From contig NHIV01000047.1 in the NCBI GenBank assembly GCA_002170735.1, forward strand, positions 5,409-19,625: a stretch of DNA of 14,217 nt. The letters run 5' to 3'. The notes beneath the pieces were generated by a model, which had not been told where the DNA came from, searched no databases, and saw only the letters and a program-made list of their open reading frames with translations. The stretch comes from a bacterium TMED198. GTDB lineage: Bacteria > Fidelibacterota > Marinisomatia > SCGC-AAA003-L08 > D37C17. The position numbers were made by a program, and so were the translations under genes. This document shows, one piece after another, positions 1 through 7,074 of this stretch; the first letter of the stretch is position 1, and each line of letters starts with the position of its first letter.

Positions 1-1088
1 CCAACAGGTATTGCACTGTTCTTGGCATATTGAACAAAGTCTTGAGTAATTAAAAAATATCCAGCAAAACCCATTTTTTTAATTACACCAAGTTCATAGT
101 CAAGGCGTTGCATAGCTACTGCATGGTGCTCTTCTTTATACTTACTTTTAATGCCTTCAACACATATTTTTTTTAGGTAGTCATCAGGATTGTTGAGCGC
201 TTCATTATCAGGTATGGGAAAGTTGGGAAGATGATATTGATCCATATCAATTGTTACATTACACTGTTCAGCTATTCTAAGAGAATTTTCAAGAGCTCCT
301 GGCGTATCTTTAAAAATTGCATGCATTTCATCTAAAGATTTAATGTAGAACTGCTTTTCCGCATACTTTGGCCTATTTATGTCGCTTTTATCTTTTCCCA
401 TTCCAAGACAAAACAAGGTATCATGGGCATCGGAATGCTCTTCATGAGAGTAGTGACAATCATTTGTTGCTACCAGAGGAATATCTAATTCGGAAGATAA
501 TTTTTTTAAGATTTTATGAGAAGACAGCTCACCATTAATTCCATGATTTTGTATTTCTATATAAAATCGATTTGGGAAAATTTCACAATATTCTAATGCT
601 GCCTCCTTTGCCTTTTCGTAGTTTCCAACTGAAGCATAATGAGTTACTTCGCCAGCCAAACATGCAGATGTTGCAATTAATCCTTCATTATATTGCCTAA
701 GTAGATCTTTGTCTATTCTTGGTCTGTAGTAATACCCTTCAAGGTATCCAATAGATACTAGCTTCATAAGATTGCTAAATCCAGTATTATTCATCGCAAG
801 CAGAACCAAATGGTGGTATCCCCATTTTTTTACACCCTCTAAATTCTGCAACTTCTTTTCCTTATATGATCCTACAGAAACATAAACCTCACACCCCAAA
901 ATAGGCTTTATGCCTGCTGCCTTAGCACTTTTATAGAAAGGAATTAGCGAAAAAAGGTTGCCATGCTCAGTCACAGCAATAGAGTCCATTTTTAAATCAC
1001 TTAGCCTGCTGACCATTGATTCTACTGACTGAGCCGCATCTAAAAGCGAATAGTCAGTATGATTATGAAGATGCACAAAATCTGACAT
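1..1088 (-). CDS. dnaE: DNA polymerase III alpha subunit, N-terminal part (runs off left edge)
   Basis: This is the replicative polymerase catalytic subunit; only about the first 362 residues are present, because the gene leaves the window in frame. The translation begins MSDFVHLHNHTDYSLLDAAQ and continues with TEHGNLFSLIPFYKSAKAAG and then IKPILGCEVYV. These are the PHP-domain signatures of bacterial DnaE, with the HxH metal motif near residues 8-10 and TEHGN near 40-44. Further on come YYRPRIDKDLL, a TSACLAGEV-type segment, and DCHYSHEEHSDAHD. The last visible residues, AKNSAIPVG, lie just before the palm region, so the catalytic aspartates are outside the window. An AAAGG ribosome binding site lies seven bases before the ATG. 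The gene follows the Rieske oxygenase gene by 33 bases on the same strand, so it may be read from the upstream operon or from its own promoter. Identification is from conserved family motifs and is secure. Confidence 0.95.
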   Translation of the reverse strand, partial: MSDFVHLHNHTDYSLLDAAQSVESMVSRLSDLKMDSIAVTEHGNLFSLIPFYKSAKAAGIKPILGCEVYVSVGSYKEKKLQNLEGVKKWGYHHLVLLAMNNTGFSNLMKLVSIGYLEGYYYRPRIDKDLLRQYNEGLIATSACLAGEVTHYASVGNYEKAKEAALEYCEIFPNRFYIEIQNHGINGELSSHKILKKLSSELDIPLVATNDCHYSHEEHSDAHDTLFCLGMGKDKSDINRPKYAEKQFYIKSLDEMHAIFKDTPGALENSLRIAEQCNVTIDMDQYHLPNFPIPDNEALNNPDDYLKKICVEGIKSKYKEEHHAVAMQRLDYELGVIKKMGFAGYFLITQDFVQYAKNSAIPV

Positions 1089-1121
1089 TTAAATACCTTT
1101 ATTTAACAGGGGGGCGTTAAT

Positions 1122-2123
1122 TTAAAAATAATTTAGAATAAGTTGATGAAATTTTTTCACGCCCTTTTCATATTGATCAGATAAAGAGGGTTGATTAAAC
1201 AAAGAAGAATGTAACCCTTTTTGCACGCTCTCAACAGCCTTTTGATCTTCTAGTTCAACATTTAAAACACTTGCATCATCATCAGCAATAGCAGCATTTG
1301 GAAATTTATAAACAAAGTACTGAATTTTGGTTTTTTGTATTTCTAGAGCGGTTACAATATTAACGGACAAGCCCCAAGGATAGTAATTAAGCATAATTCC
1401 TGGGAAAATCCAAAAATAGTATGCACCAATATTTGAATTTACAAATGAATCTTGATTGGGGTGTGCTTCAGCTTGCTGTAAAACAAAATTCTTCTTAACA
1501 AAAGTTTTATATGATGCAATATTGATATGCTTTGCAAGGCCCTTGTGTACAAATGGTATGTGCAAACCCTCAAGATAGTTTTCACAATAAAGAGCCCAGT
1601 TAATATCATAAACAAATGTTTTTGATAGAGCTTTTTCATATATTAAATCATCATGATCAAAAAAACTCATCGTTTTTTTAATTGCATTAAATATATGCTT
1701 TAATTCAAAATCAGGCTTTATACTGTAAAAAAATAAATCTAAAAATTGATATTGATTAAGGTTTAAAAGATTATTTTTTGAATTCTTTAATTCTTCTTTT
1801 GAAAAACCAGGAGATGATTGACACCTGCCATCCAAATCAAACCGCCTACCATGGTATGGACATCTAATGCAGTTGCTATTAGTTTTTTTATCCAATAGTA
1901 TATGTGCCCTATGAGTGCAAACATTGGAAAGAAGGTTTAGTTTGTTACCATTATATGAAAGAAGCAAAGGAGTGTTATAGTGCTCAATGGGAATGCAGTC
2001 ATTTTGATTCATAGAGTTTTGATTTAGTTGAAAACAAGACCAAGTAGAATCAAAAATTTTTTGAGTTATAGGCTGAAATATAGTTTTATCAAAATAATAT
2101 GCTTTTGGAATTAAAGTGTCCAT
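1122..2123 (-). CDS. Rieske 2Fe-2S non-heme iron oxygenase, alpha-subunit type
   Basis: A 333-residue ring-hydroxylating-oxygenase-like protein. The Rieske cluster ligands are visible as C69-x-H71, sixteen residues, then C88-P-Y-H91. The catalytic domain carries ENYLEGLHIPFVH (181-193), giving H188 and H193 as iron ligands. D293 in LEDQKAVESVQKGL is the likely third ligand. The usual bridging Asp of naphthalene-dioxygenase-type enzymes is Glu185 here. The segment CPYHGRRFDLDGRC resembles flavobacterial and choline-monooxygenase-like members of the family. The frame stays open upstream to 2234, but the ATG at 2121-2123 is preferred. It sits one base after the stop of the prolyl oligopeptidase gene and gives a normal Rieske N-terminus; the longer form would overlap that gene by 110 bases. 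There is no clear Shine-Dalgarno site, so translational coupling is likely. No ferredoxin or reductase partner lies nearby, and the substrate is unknown. Confidence 0.9.
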   Translation of the reverse strand: MDTLIPKAYYFDKTIFQPITQKIFDSTWSCFQLNQNSMNQNDCIPIEHYNTPLLLSYNGNKLNLLSNVCTHRAHILLDKKTNSNCIRCPYHGRRFDLDGRCQSSPGFSKEELKNSKNNLLNLNQYQFLDLFFYSIKPDFELKHIFNAIKKTMSFFDHDDLIYEKALSKTFVYDINWALYCENYLEGLHIPFVHKGLAKHINIASYKTFVKKNFVLQQAEAHPNQDSFVNSNIGAYYFWIFPGIMLNYYPWGLSVNIVTALEIQKTKIQYFVYKFPNAAIADDDASVLNVELEDQKAVESVQKGLHSSLFNQPSLSDQYEKGVKKFHQLILNYF

Positions 2124-2124
2124 T

Positions 2125-4263
2125 TTAATAAGGATTAATGCCCATATTGTAAAATAAAAAAGACCACATATCTGTTCTTTCTTGAATAATCTTAGATATT
2201 GGTTTGCCTGCACCATGCCCAGCATTTGTTTCAACTCTTATAAGTAATGGTAGCTTGTTTTTTTTCTTTATTTTTTGTAGCTGAGCTATATATTTAAAAG
2301 AGTGCGCCGGAACAACCCTATCATCATGATCTCCCGTTGTTACCATAATGGCTGGATATTGATTATATGGATTAATGTTATGAAGAGGAGAGTATGCTAA
2401 GAGCGTTTCAAATTGATCTTGATACTCACTTGATCCATATTCTACGGCCCAAGCCCAGCCAATTGTGAACTTATGATATCTAAGCATATCTAGCACCCCA
2501 ACAGCTGGAAATGCAACCTTATACAAGTCTGGTCTTTGATTAACAACAGCTCCAACTAATAAACCTCCATTAGACCCGCCCTGTATTGCCAAATAATTTG
2601 GTGATGTATAGCCTTGATTAATCAAATATTCAGAAGCCGCAATAAAATCATCAAAAACATTTTGTTTTTTATCTAGCATTCCATCTCTGTGCCATTTTTC
2701 ACCATATTCACCACCACCTCTCAAACAAGCCCTGGCATAGACTCCTCCATTTTCAAGTAATACAATGCTATTACTACTGAATCCAGGAGTAATGCTAATA
2801 TTGAAACCGCCATATGCTCCGAGTAAGGTTGGATTTTCAGCGTTAAGATTTAAGTTTTTTTGATGAGTAATGAATATAGGAATCTTGGAGCCATCTTTGC
2901 TGATACAAAACTCACGTTTAGTTATATATTTGGATGAATCAAAGTGTATATTTGATTTTTTATATATGAAAGATTTATTAATAGTAAAGTCATACCTATA
3001 TATGGTTGAAGGCATGTTGTATGAACTGTAGCTATAAAAAGTTTCCATATCATTTGGATCTCCCGTAAAACCCCAGGCTGAACCCAAGCCGGGCAGTTTT
3101 ATATTATCAATTTTATCACCATTATAACTATAAACATGAATTTCTGCAGCAACATCTATAAGATACTTCACTACTATTGATTTGCCTACAAAGGATACGC
3201 TTTGAATGACATGGTCAGATTCTGGAATAATTGTTTTCCAATTTCGTATGTCAGGCCTATCAATATCAACAAGCAAAACCTTTTTGTTAGAGGCATTCTC
3301 ATTTGTAATAATAAAAAATTTATTTCCCAAATTATGTAAAACAGATATATCACTATCAAAATTGTTATTAATCATAGTAAACTTTTTATCTTCTACCCGC
3401 TTAATTGACAAGGTGTTCCCATGAGTCCCCTTACTTTCATAGAGAATCAGATAGTCTTCATCATCAGTAACGCCAATATATGGCGAAGCCAAACTATCTG
3501 TTATATTTTCATAAATTAAAATATCTTGATCCTGACTTGTATTAACTGCGTGGTAGTATATTTTTGGCGGATCATTTTTTGAAGATAATTTATTTTTTTC
3601 ATCAACCTCAGAATATCTAGAATAGTAAAATCCATTCCCACTCCAAGACATTCCAGAAAACTTTATCCACTTCAAATTATCATCTATTATTTCTTTTGTA
3701 TTAAGGTTCATAATTAAAAATTCTTTCCAATCGGATCCAGAAGAGCTTTTTCCAAAACCCAGGTACTTTCCATTGTTGGAAAAATGAGTTCCTCTCATAG
3801 ATATTGTGCCATCAGCTGACCATTTGTTTGGATTAATAATTTCAATTCCTTCACAGTTTAGGCAAGAAGATTGGTAAAGAGTAGAGTGGTTTTGCTTCCC
3901 ATCATTGTAGTAGTAGTAGTACATATTATTTTTTTTAAATGGAGTGGATGTTCTTGTATAATCAAGCATTGTTTTTATTTTATTTTTCAGCTTGGTTCGA
4001 AATGGAATTTTTGAAAGATATTGTGAGGTCACTTGATTTTGTTTATAAACCCAGTTTTTAGTTTCCTTTGTATGATCATCTTCAAGCCATCTAAAAGGAT
4101 CCTTTATTTTAGTTCCAAAATAGTCATCTAAAACATCAACCTCTTTTGTTTTAAAATATTTTACTCTATACGTAGACGTTGGCTTTTCCATAAACAAAAA
4201 AAGAATCAAAAGAAACCCGAAAATTCCTAGCGCTAGAGTATTATAAAACTTGTTTACTTCCAT
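2125..4263 (-). CDS. Prolyl oligopeptidase family serine peptidase (S9A), membrane-anchored
   Basis: A 712-residue S9A peptidase, which cleaves short peptides after proline. After a hydrophobic segment at about residues 8-25 comes the usual start of the beta-propeller domain, DYFGTKIKDPFRWLEDD (47-63). The alpha/beta-hydrolase domain carries the triad: Ser564 in GGSNGG, Asp647 in GDHDDRVVP, and His683 in AGHGAGKP. Arg649 matches the proline-site arginine. GGFNIS and RGGGEYGEKWH are also typical of the family. The N-terminal helix has no lipobox cysteine and no clear cleavage site, so I infer an anchor in the inner membrane with the enzyme in the periplasm. A GGGAGG ribosome binding site eight bases upstream supports the start. 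The first ten bases overlap the DUF457 gene, and its stop lies one base before the Rieske gene. The family call is secure; a role in scavenging external peptides is inference. Confidence 0.95.
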   Translation of the reverse strand: MEVNKFYNTLALGIFGFLLILFLFMEKPTSTYRVKYFKTKEVDVLDDYFGTKIKDPFRWLEDDHTKETKNWVYKQNQVTSQYLSKIPFRTKLKNKIKTMLDYTRTSTPFKKNNMYYYYYNDGKQNHSTLYQSSCLNCEGIEIINPNKWSADGTISMRGTHFSNNGKYLGFGKSSSGSDWKEFLIMNLNTKEIIDDNLKWIKFSGMSWSGNGFYYSRYSEVDEKNKLSSKNDPPKIYYHAVNTSQDQDILIYENITDSLASPYIGVTDDEDYLILYESKGTHGNTLSIKRVEDKKFTMINNNFDSDISVLHNLGNKFFIITNENASNKKVLLVDIDRPDIRNWKTIIPESDHVIQSVSFVGKSIVVKYLIDVAAEIHVYSYNGDKIDNIKLPGLGSAWGFTGDPNDMETFYSYSSYNMPSTIYRYDFTINKSFIYKKSNIHFDSSKYITKREFCISKDGSKIPIFITHQKNLNLNAENPTLLGAYGGFNISITPGFSSNSIVLLENGGVYARACLRGGGEYGEKWHRDGMLDKKQNVFDDFIAASEYLINQGYTSPNYLAIQGGSNGGLLVGAVVNQRPDLYKVAFPAVGVLDMLRYHKFTIGWAWAVEYGSSEYQDQFETLLAYSPLHNINPYNQYPAIMVTTGDHDDRVVPAHSFKYIAQLQKIKKKNKLPLLIRVETNAGHGAGKPISKIIQERTDMWSFLFYNMGINPY

Positions 4264-4718
4264 AATCTAAACCTCCCATCAAGGACTAAGTGTGAGAAAT
4301 AACCAGTCAACGCAGCAATATAATAAGGTGCGCCAGATAAATCAAAAATTCCACTATTATATATTGGGTAAATTAATAATGGTGAAGGGACTAAAACCAT
4401 TGCTGGAACACTATGTGTCCATCCACCATGTTTTGCTAGGACAGGTAAAATAATTATTAAGCCAAAGTAGGCGGCCACTTTGTATTCGTGCATAATAATC
4501 AAATAGGCATCTGTAATAAAAAAAACAGAATAAAAAAACTTTTGTCCAATTGACTTAATATCAACATCTGGCCAAACAGCGAACATTAATGCTATTGAAA
4601 TATAAAGTATTATATCAATTGGAGATGGGGAAAAAAAATAATTAGTAATGATATGAAGGAAAAGTAGTGCAAATAGAAAACCTCCTGCCAGATGACCCTT
4701 ACCACTTGCCATTATCAT
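4254..4718 (-). CDS. DUF457/YdjM-type membrane-bound predicted metal-dependent hydrolase
   Basis: A 154-residue integral membrane protein with about four hydrophobic segments (near 11-27, 34-50, 62-76 and 80-95) and a further one near 130-146. The conserved acidic and histidine residues of the family are present: H9 in GKGHLAGG, D51-x-D53 in WPDVD, H97 and H102 in HGGWTHS, and H143 with D147 in FSHLVLDG. In this family they are thought to bind metal, but no reaction is established. The usual HRGxTHS is HGGWTHS here. The start codon overlaps the stop of the upstream small membrane protein in an ATGA arrangement (4715-4718). A start two codons later (ATG at 4710-4712) is possible. The 3' end overlaps the prolyl oligopeptidase start by ten bases, so the three genes are surely cotranscribed. 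Confidence 0.8.
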   Translation of the reverse strand: MIMASGKGHLAGGFLFALLFLHIITNYFFSPSPIDIILYISIALMFAVWPDVDIKSIGQKFFYSVFFITDAYLIIMHEYKVAAYFGLIIILPVLAKHGGWTHSVPAMVLVPSPLLIYPIYNSGIFDLSGAPYYIAALTGYFSHLVLDGRFRLWK

Positions 4719-4993
4719 TGACCTTGTTCTGGAATGTCGTATTGAAGATCTTTAATTGTTTCCTTTGCACCCTCAATTAGCTCCTTACCTTTTTGCATAG
4801 TCTCATCAGTAGCATCTTCGTAGGACATACCTTCAACTTGAGTTAAATATAGAACATATAAAACCGCTATAGCTATTACAACGCCTAAGAATTTAAACAA
4901 TTTTTTTAGAATACTAAATACAACAAGTATTGCAATTAATACAGCTACACCCATTAGAATAGGATCGTTCATCACTTTATTTAGAATATCCAC
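4715..4993 (-). CDS. Small two-helix membrane protein, unknown function
   Basis: A 92-residue protein I do not recognise. It has two hydrophobic stretches, about residues 12-29 and 37-50, separated by the basic linker KKLFK. A soluble acidic tail of about 40 residues follows (51-92), rich in Glu, Asp and Lys and probably helical in DATDETMQKGKELIEGAK. The start codon is GTG, chosen because an AAGGAA ribosome binding site lies six bases upstream. The next in-frame ATG (residue 8) would remove the N-terminal leader but keep both helices. It is the first gene of the leftward operon and overlaps the DUF457 gene by four bases, so the two may act together in the membrane. The coding call rests on length, the ribosome binding site and the coupling. 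Confidence 0.75.
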   Translation of the reverse strand: MDILNKVMNDPILMGVAVLIAILVVFSILKKLFKFLGVVIAIAVLYVLYLTQVEGMSYEDATDETMQKGKELIEGAKETIKDLQYDIPEQGQ

Positions 4994-4999
4994 AGTTGG

Positions 5000-5005
5000 T
5001 TCCTT
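5000..5005 (-). promoter_or_regulatory. Ribosome binding site supporting a GTG start
   Basis: The minus-strand AAGGAA lies six bases before the GTG at 4991-4993. It supports that codon as the start of the small two-helix membrane protein rather than an internal ATG seven codons on. Confidence 0.65.
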
Positions 5006-5019
5006 AAATTTTTATTTTT

Positions 5020-5047
5020 AATATAAACACATGAAAAGATTGTACAA
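5020..5047 (-). promoter_or_regulatory. Candidate promoter of the leftward operon
   Basis: Read on the minus strand, TTGTAC (5042-5047) is followed by a 16-base spacer and TATATT (5020-5025). The -10 box matches the TATAAT consensus at five of six positions and the -35 at three of six. Initiation would fall about 20 bases before the GTG start, leaving room for the AAGGAA site at 5000-5005. The -35 lies inside the 16-base palindrome. This rests on consensus matching only. Confidence 0.4.
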
Positions 5048-5051
5048 TCTT
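5036..5051. promoter_or_regulatory. Perfect 16-base palindrome, operator candidate
   Basis: AAGATTGTACAATCTT equals its own reverse complement over all 16 bases. It ends one base before the ATG of the FAD oxidoreductase gene and covers the candidate -35 box of the leftward operon. With no loop it would make a poor RNA hairpin, so a DNA site for a dimeric regulator is more likely. The core TTGTACAA contains the TGTACA half-site that I recall for light-responsive MerR regulators of the LitR/PplR group. A second half-site at the expected spacing is not clear, so that link is weak. Confidence 0.5.
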
Positions 5052-5052
5052 A

Positions 5053-6621
5053 ATGAACAATTCTAAGAATAACATATTAAATAAACAATACGATTTTATT
5101 GTTATAGGATCAGGAATTAGTGGCCTTTGCTCAGCAGCCTTGCTTTCAAAGAGAGGATTTAAGGTTCTTGTACTTGAAAAGCATTTTAAGGCTGGAGGGT
5201 TTACCCATACCTTTAAAAGGCAGGGCTATGAGTGGGACGTTGGTATACACTATATAGGCGATGTTCATAGGCCTTATTCACTTTCAGGGGCATTGTTTAG
5301 ATATATATCTGAAGACAGGTTGCAGTGGAACAAAATGAGTGATAACTATGATAAAATAGTATTTCCAGATAAGGAATATAATTTTTTTTCTCCTAAAGAA
5401 AGGTTTGTAAATGATTTAAAAAATTATTTTCCAGAAGAAAAAAAAGCTATTGATAAATATATGGATTTGCTAGATGTCGTAGCTAAAGCTGGAAAAGCTT
5501 TCTATGCAGCCAAGGCAGCTCCAAAGTTTGTATATAAATTAACCTATTCTATTACCAGCAAGCCATTTATAAAGTTTGCATCGCAAACTACCATGGAAGT
5601 TTTATCTTCGCTTACTACTAATAAAAAACTGATAGGGGTGCTATGTGGACAATGGGGTGATTATGGGCTTCCACCATCGCAAAGTAGTTTTGTAATGCAT
5701 GCCATGGTTGCTCGACACTATCTTGATGGTGCAAACTATCCAATAGGGGGGTCCTCATCAATTGCTGCTTCTATTGTTCCAACAATTCAAAAGAACGGAG
5801 GCCATGTAGTCGTTAGTGCAGGAGTAAAAAAAATAATATGTGAAGGAAAACGAGCTGTAGGAGTTATGCTTGAAGATGGAACAGAAATTGCAGCTAATAA
5901 AATTATAAGTAGTTGTGGGGTGACTAATACCTTTGAGAGGCTATTAAGAGATCAAAGTATCAAAGAGTATGATCAAATTAAGAAGGTTAGTATTTCTGGT
6001 GGCCATCTTTGCCTTCACATTGGAATAAACAGCTCATATAAAAAACTAAACTTAACCGATACTAATATCTGGCTCTATCCAGGATATGATCACGATAAAA
6101 ATGTATTAAATCATAGCCAAAATATGAACTCTGATTTTCCACTTATATACTTTTCATTTCCATCTGCAAAAGATCCAAAGTGGCAGCAAGATCATCCTAA
6201 TAAAACAACCATAGAATTGATTACTATGTCACAGTATGAATGGTTTAAAAGGTGGAGTCAAAAACCATGGAAAAAACGGGGAGAGGAATATGAAAGCACA
6301 AAAGAAGCTCTTAGCATTAGGTTGCTTGATAGAATGTATGAGCATCTTCCTCAACTAAAAGGAAAGGTAGACTACTATGAGTTATCCACACCGCTATCAA
6401 CACGAGACATGTCTCATTATCAGCGTGGTGAGCTTTATGGGCTTAACCATACACCTAATAGGTTTAATCAAAAAAGCTTAACACCTAGAACGAGTATTAA
6501 AAATCTATATTTAACGGGTCAAGATATTGTTAGCGTTGGGTTAACAGGGGCATTATCGGCCGGAGCATTGACAGTCTCCGCAATACTGAGAAAAAATATT
6601 CTTAAAGATTTACGTAAGTAA
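5053..6621 (+). CDS. FAD-dependent oxidoreductase, retinol saturase / carotenoid isomerase (phytoene desaturase-like) family
   Basis: A 522-residue flavoenzyme of the CrtI/RetSat superfamily. The N-terminus holds the dinucleotide-binding fold DFIVIGSGISGLCSAALL (14-31), with Glu42 at the end of the second strand (LVLEK) and then the AGGFTHTF loop. GYEWDVGIHYIGD (58-70) is typical of the RetSat/CrtISO branch, as opposed to classic phytoene desaturases. Near the C-terminus, NLYLTGQDIVSVGLTGALSA is the usual second FAD-binding motif. Members reduce or isomerise polyene chains such as carotenoids and retinol, but many bacterial ones are untested. No phytoene synthase or other carotenoid gene is seen here, so the substrate is open. 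It starts the rightward cluster directly after the 16-base palindrome and has no Shine-Dalgarno site. A 98-base gap separates it from the next gene, so it may form its own transcript. Confidence 0.88.
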   Translation: MNNSKNNILNKQYDFIVIGSGISGLCSAALLSKRGFKVLVLEKHFKAGGFTHTFKRQGYEWDVGIHYIGDVHRPYSLSGALFRYISEDRLQWNKMSDNYDKIVFPDKEYNFFSPKERFVNDLKNYFPEEKKAIDKYMDLLDVVAKAGKAFYAAKAAPKFVYKLTYSITSKPFIKFASQTTMEVLSSLTTNKKLIGVLCGQWGDYGLPPSQSSFVMHAMVARHYLDGANYPIGGSSSIAASIVPTIQKNGGHVVVSAGVKKIICEGKRAVGVMLEDGTEIAANKIISSCGVTNTFERLLRDQSIKEYDQIKKVSISGGHLCLHIGINSSYKKLNLTDTNIWLYPGYDHDKNVLNHSQNMNSDFPLIYFSFPSAKDPKWQQDHPNKTTIELITMSQYEWFKRWSQKPWKKRGEEYESTKEALSIRLLDRMYEHLPQLKGKVDYYELSTPLSTRDMSHYQRGELYGLNHTPNRFNQKSLTPRTSIKNLYLTGQDIVSVGLTGALSAGALTVSAILRKNILKDLRK

Positions 6622-6638
6622 AAATTTAGTAAGAAAAA

Positions 6639-6673
6639 TAGTGGCTCTAAACCGCTAATTTAGTTAAACTAAA
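6639..6673. repeat. Two adjacent inverted repeats between the oxidoreductase and DoxX-like genes
   Basis: TAGTGG (6639-6644) pairs with CCGCTA (6652-6657) around a seven-base loop, with one G-U pair. Directly after it, TTTAGTTAAACTAAA (6659-6673) is a perfect inverted repeat with seven-base arms and a single central base. No T-run follows either, so neither is a standard intrinsic terminator. They may be a weak attenuating structure or an operator for the downstream genes. Confidence 0.35.
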
Positions 6674-6707
6674 AGTTATAAGATTAAATAAATAGGGAAC
6701 CCTCACT

Positions 6708-6713
6708 AAGGAG
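6708..6713 (+). promoter_or_regulatory. Ribosome binding site that decides the DoxX-like start
   Basis: AAGGAG ends directly before an ATG at 6714, which is too close for initiation, but lies six bases before the in-frame ATG at 6720-6722. The start is therefore placed at 6720. Confidence 0.75.
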
Positions 6714-6719
6714 ATGTTA

Positions 6720-7058
6720 ATGTTAGAGATACAATACATGGTTGAGTCAGTTAAAATAATTGCCACAGTTGCTATATTTTTTATATGGTTTATTAGGTAT
6801 GATAATATTAAAAAAGAATTTTTCGAATATGGATACCCAACATGGTTTAGAGATTTAGTGGGAATTTTAAAAATTTCTTTTTCAATTATGCTTCATTCAT
6901 CCTTAGACAACGTAGTAGCAATTGGTTCGATAGGAATAGCAACGCTTATGTCAGGAGCAGTTCTTACTCATATTAAGGTTAAAAGTAATTTTAGAAAGTA
7001 TATAGCATCTGTTGCAATGCTTTCCGTAAGTGCTTTTATACTTTTCAATTCTATTTAA
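6720..7058 (+). CDS. DoxX-like family small membrane protein
   Basis: A 112-residue protein with four predicted membrane helices, near residues 8-23, 42-57, 65-82 and 92-110. The arrangement fits the DoxX-like (DoxX_2) family: EYGYPTWFRDLVGILKIS (36-53) matches the family's 'fGyP.w.r.lvGilei' segment, and LMSGAVLTHIKVK (75-87) its 'M.gAv.tHl' segment before the last helix. Members are often linked to redox or thiol stress but their function is not established. The start follows the AAGGAG site. The stop lies 16 bases before the next gene on the same strand, so it probably belongs to the same transcript as the unknown protein and fumarylacetoacetase. The family call is from pattern memory and is moderately sure. 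Confidence 0.7.
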   Translation: MLEIQYMVESVKIIATVAIFFIWFIRYDNIKKEFFEYGYPTWFRDLVGILKISFSIMLHSSLDNVVAIGSIGIATLMSGAVLTHIKVKSNFRKYIASVAMLSVSAFILFNSI

Positions 7059-7074
7059 TTTTTCAACGCTTAAT

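Larger units (their letters stand above)
4994..5052. promoter_or_regulatory. Divergent intergenic control region
   Basis: This 59-base AT-rich gap separates the leftward five-gene operon from the rightward six-gene cluster, so it must hold at least the leftward promoter and probably both. It contains the leftward AAGGAA ribosome binding site, a -10/-35 candidate pair and a perfect 16-base palindrome, each listed separately. No Shine-Dalgarno site precedes the rightward ATG. Confidence 0.6.

Noticed and set aside
1103-1120. Inverted repeat TTAAC/GTTAA around a six-G run between the Rieske gene and dnaE
   Set aside because: The arms are only five bases and AT-rich, with no T-run on the useful side. 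The G run is unusual in this AT-rich DNA but too little to call a feature.
2124-2234. N-terminal extension of the Rieske oxygenase using an upstream ATG
   Set aside because: It would lie wholly inside the prolyl oligopeptidase coding region, and the Rieske family N-terminus starts at the ATG at 2121-2123, one base after that gene's stop.
3206-3424. Plus-strand open frame inside the prolyl oligopeptidase gene
   Set aside because: It is antisense to a secure gene, with no ribosome binding site or recognisable domain. The same holds for short frames inside the Rieske, fumarylacetoacetase, acetyl-CoA synthetase and glycyl-tRNA synthetase genes.
5031-5066. An 11-codon upstream ORF overlapping the FAD oxidoreductase start out of frame
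   Set aside because: It has no ribosome binding site and is mostly made of the 16-base palindrome; chance is the simplest explanation.
7030-7074. Longer start for the unknown protein upstream of fumarylacetoacetase
   Set aside because: It overlaps the end of the DoxX-like gene and adds residues that do not look like the family start. The ATG at 7075 puts the conserved IDYAGFFPP motif at the usual distance.
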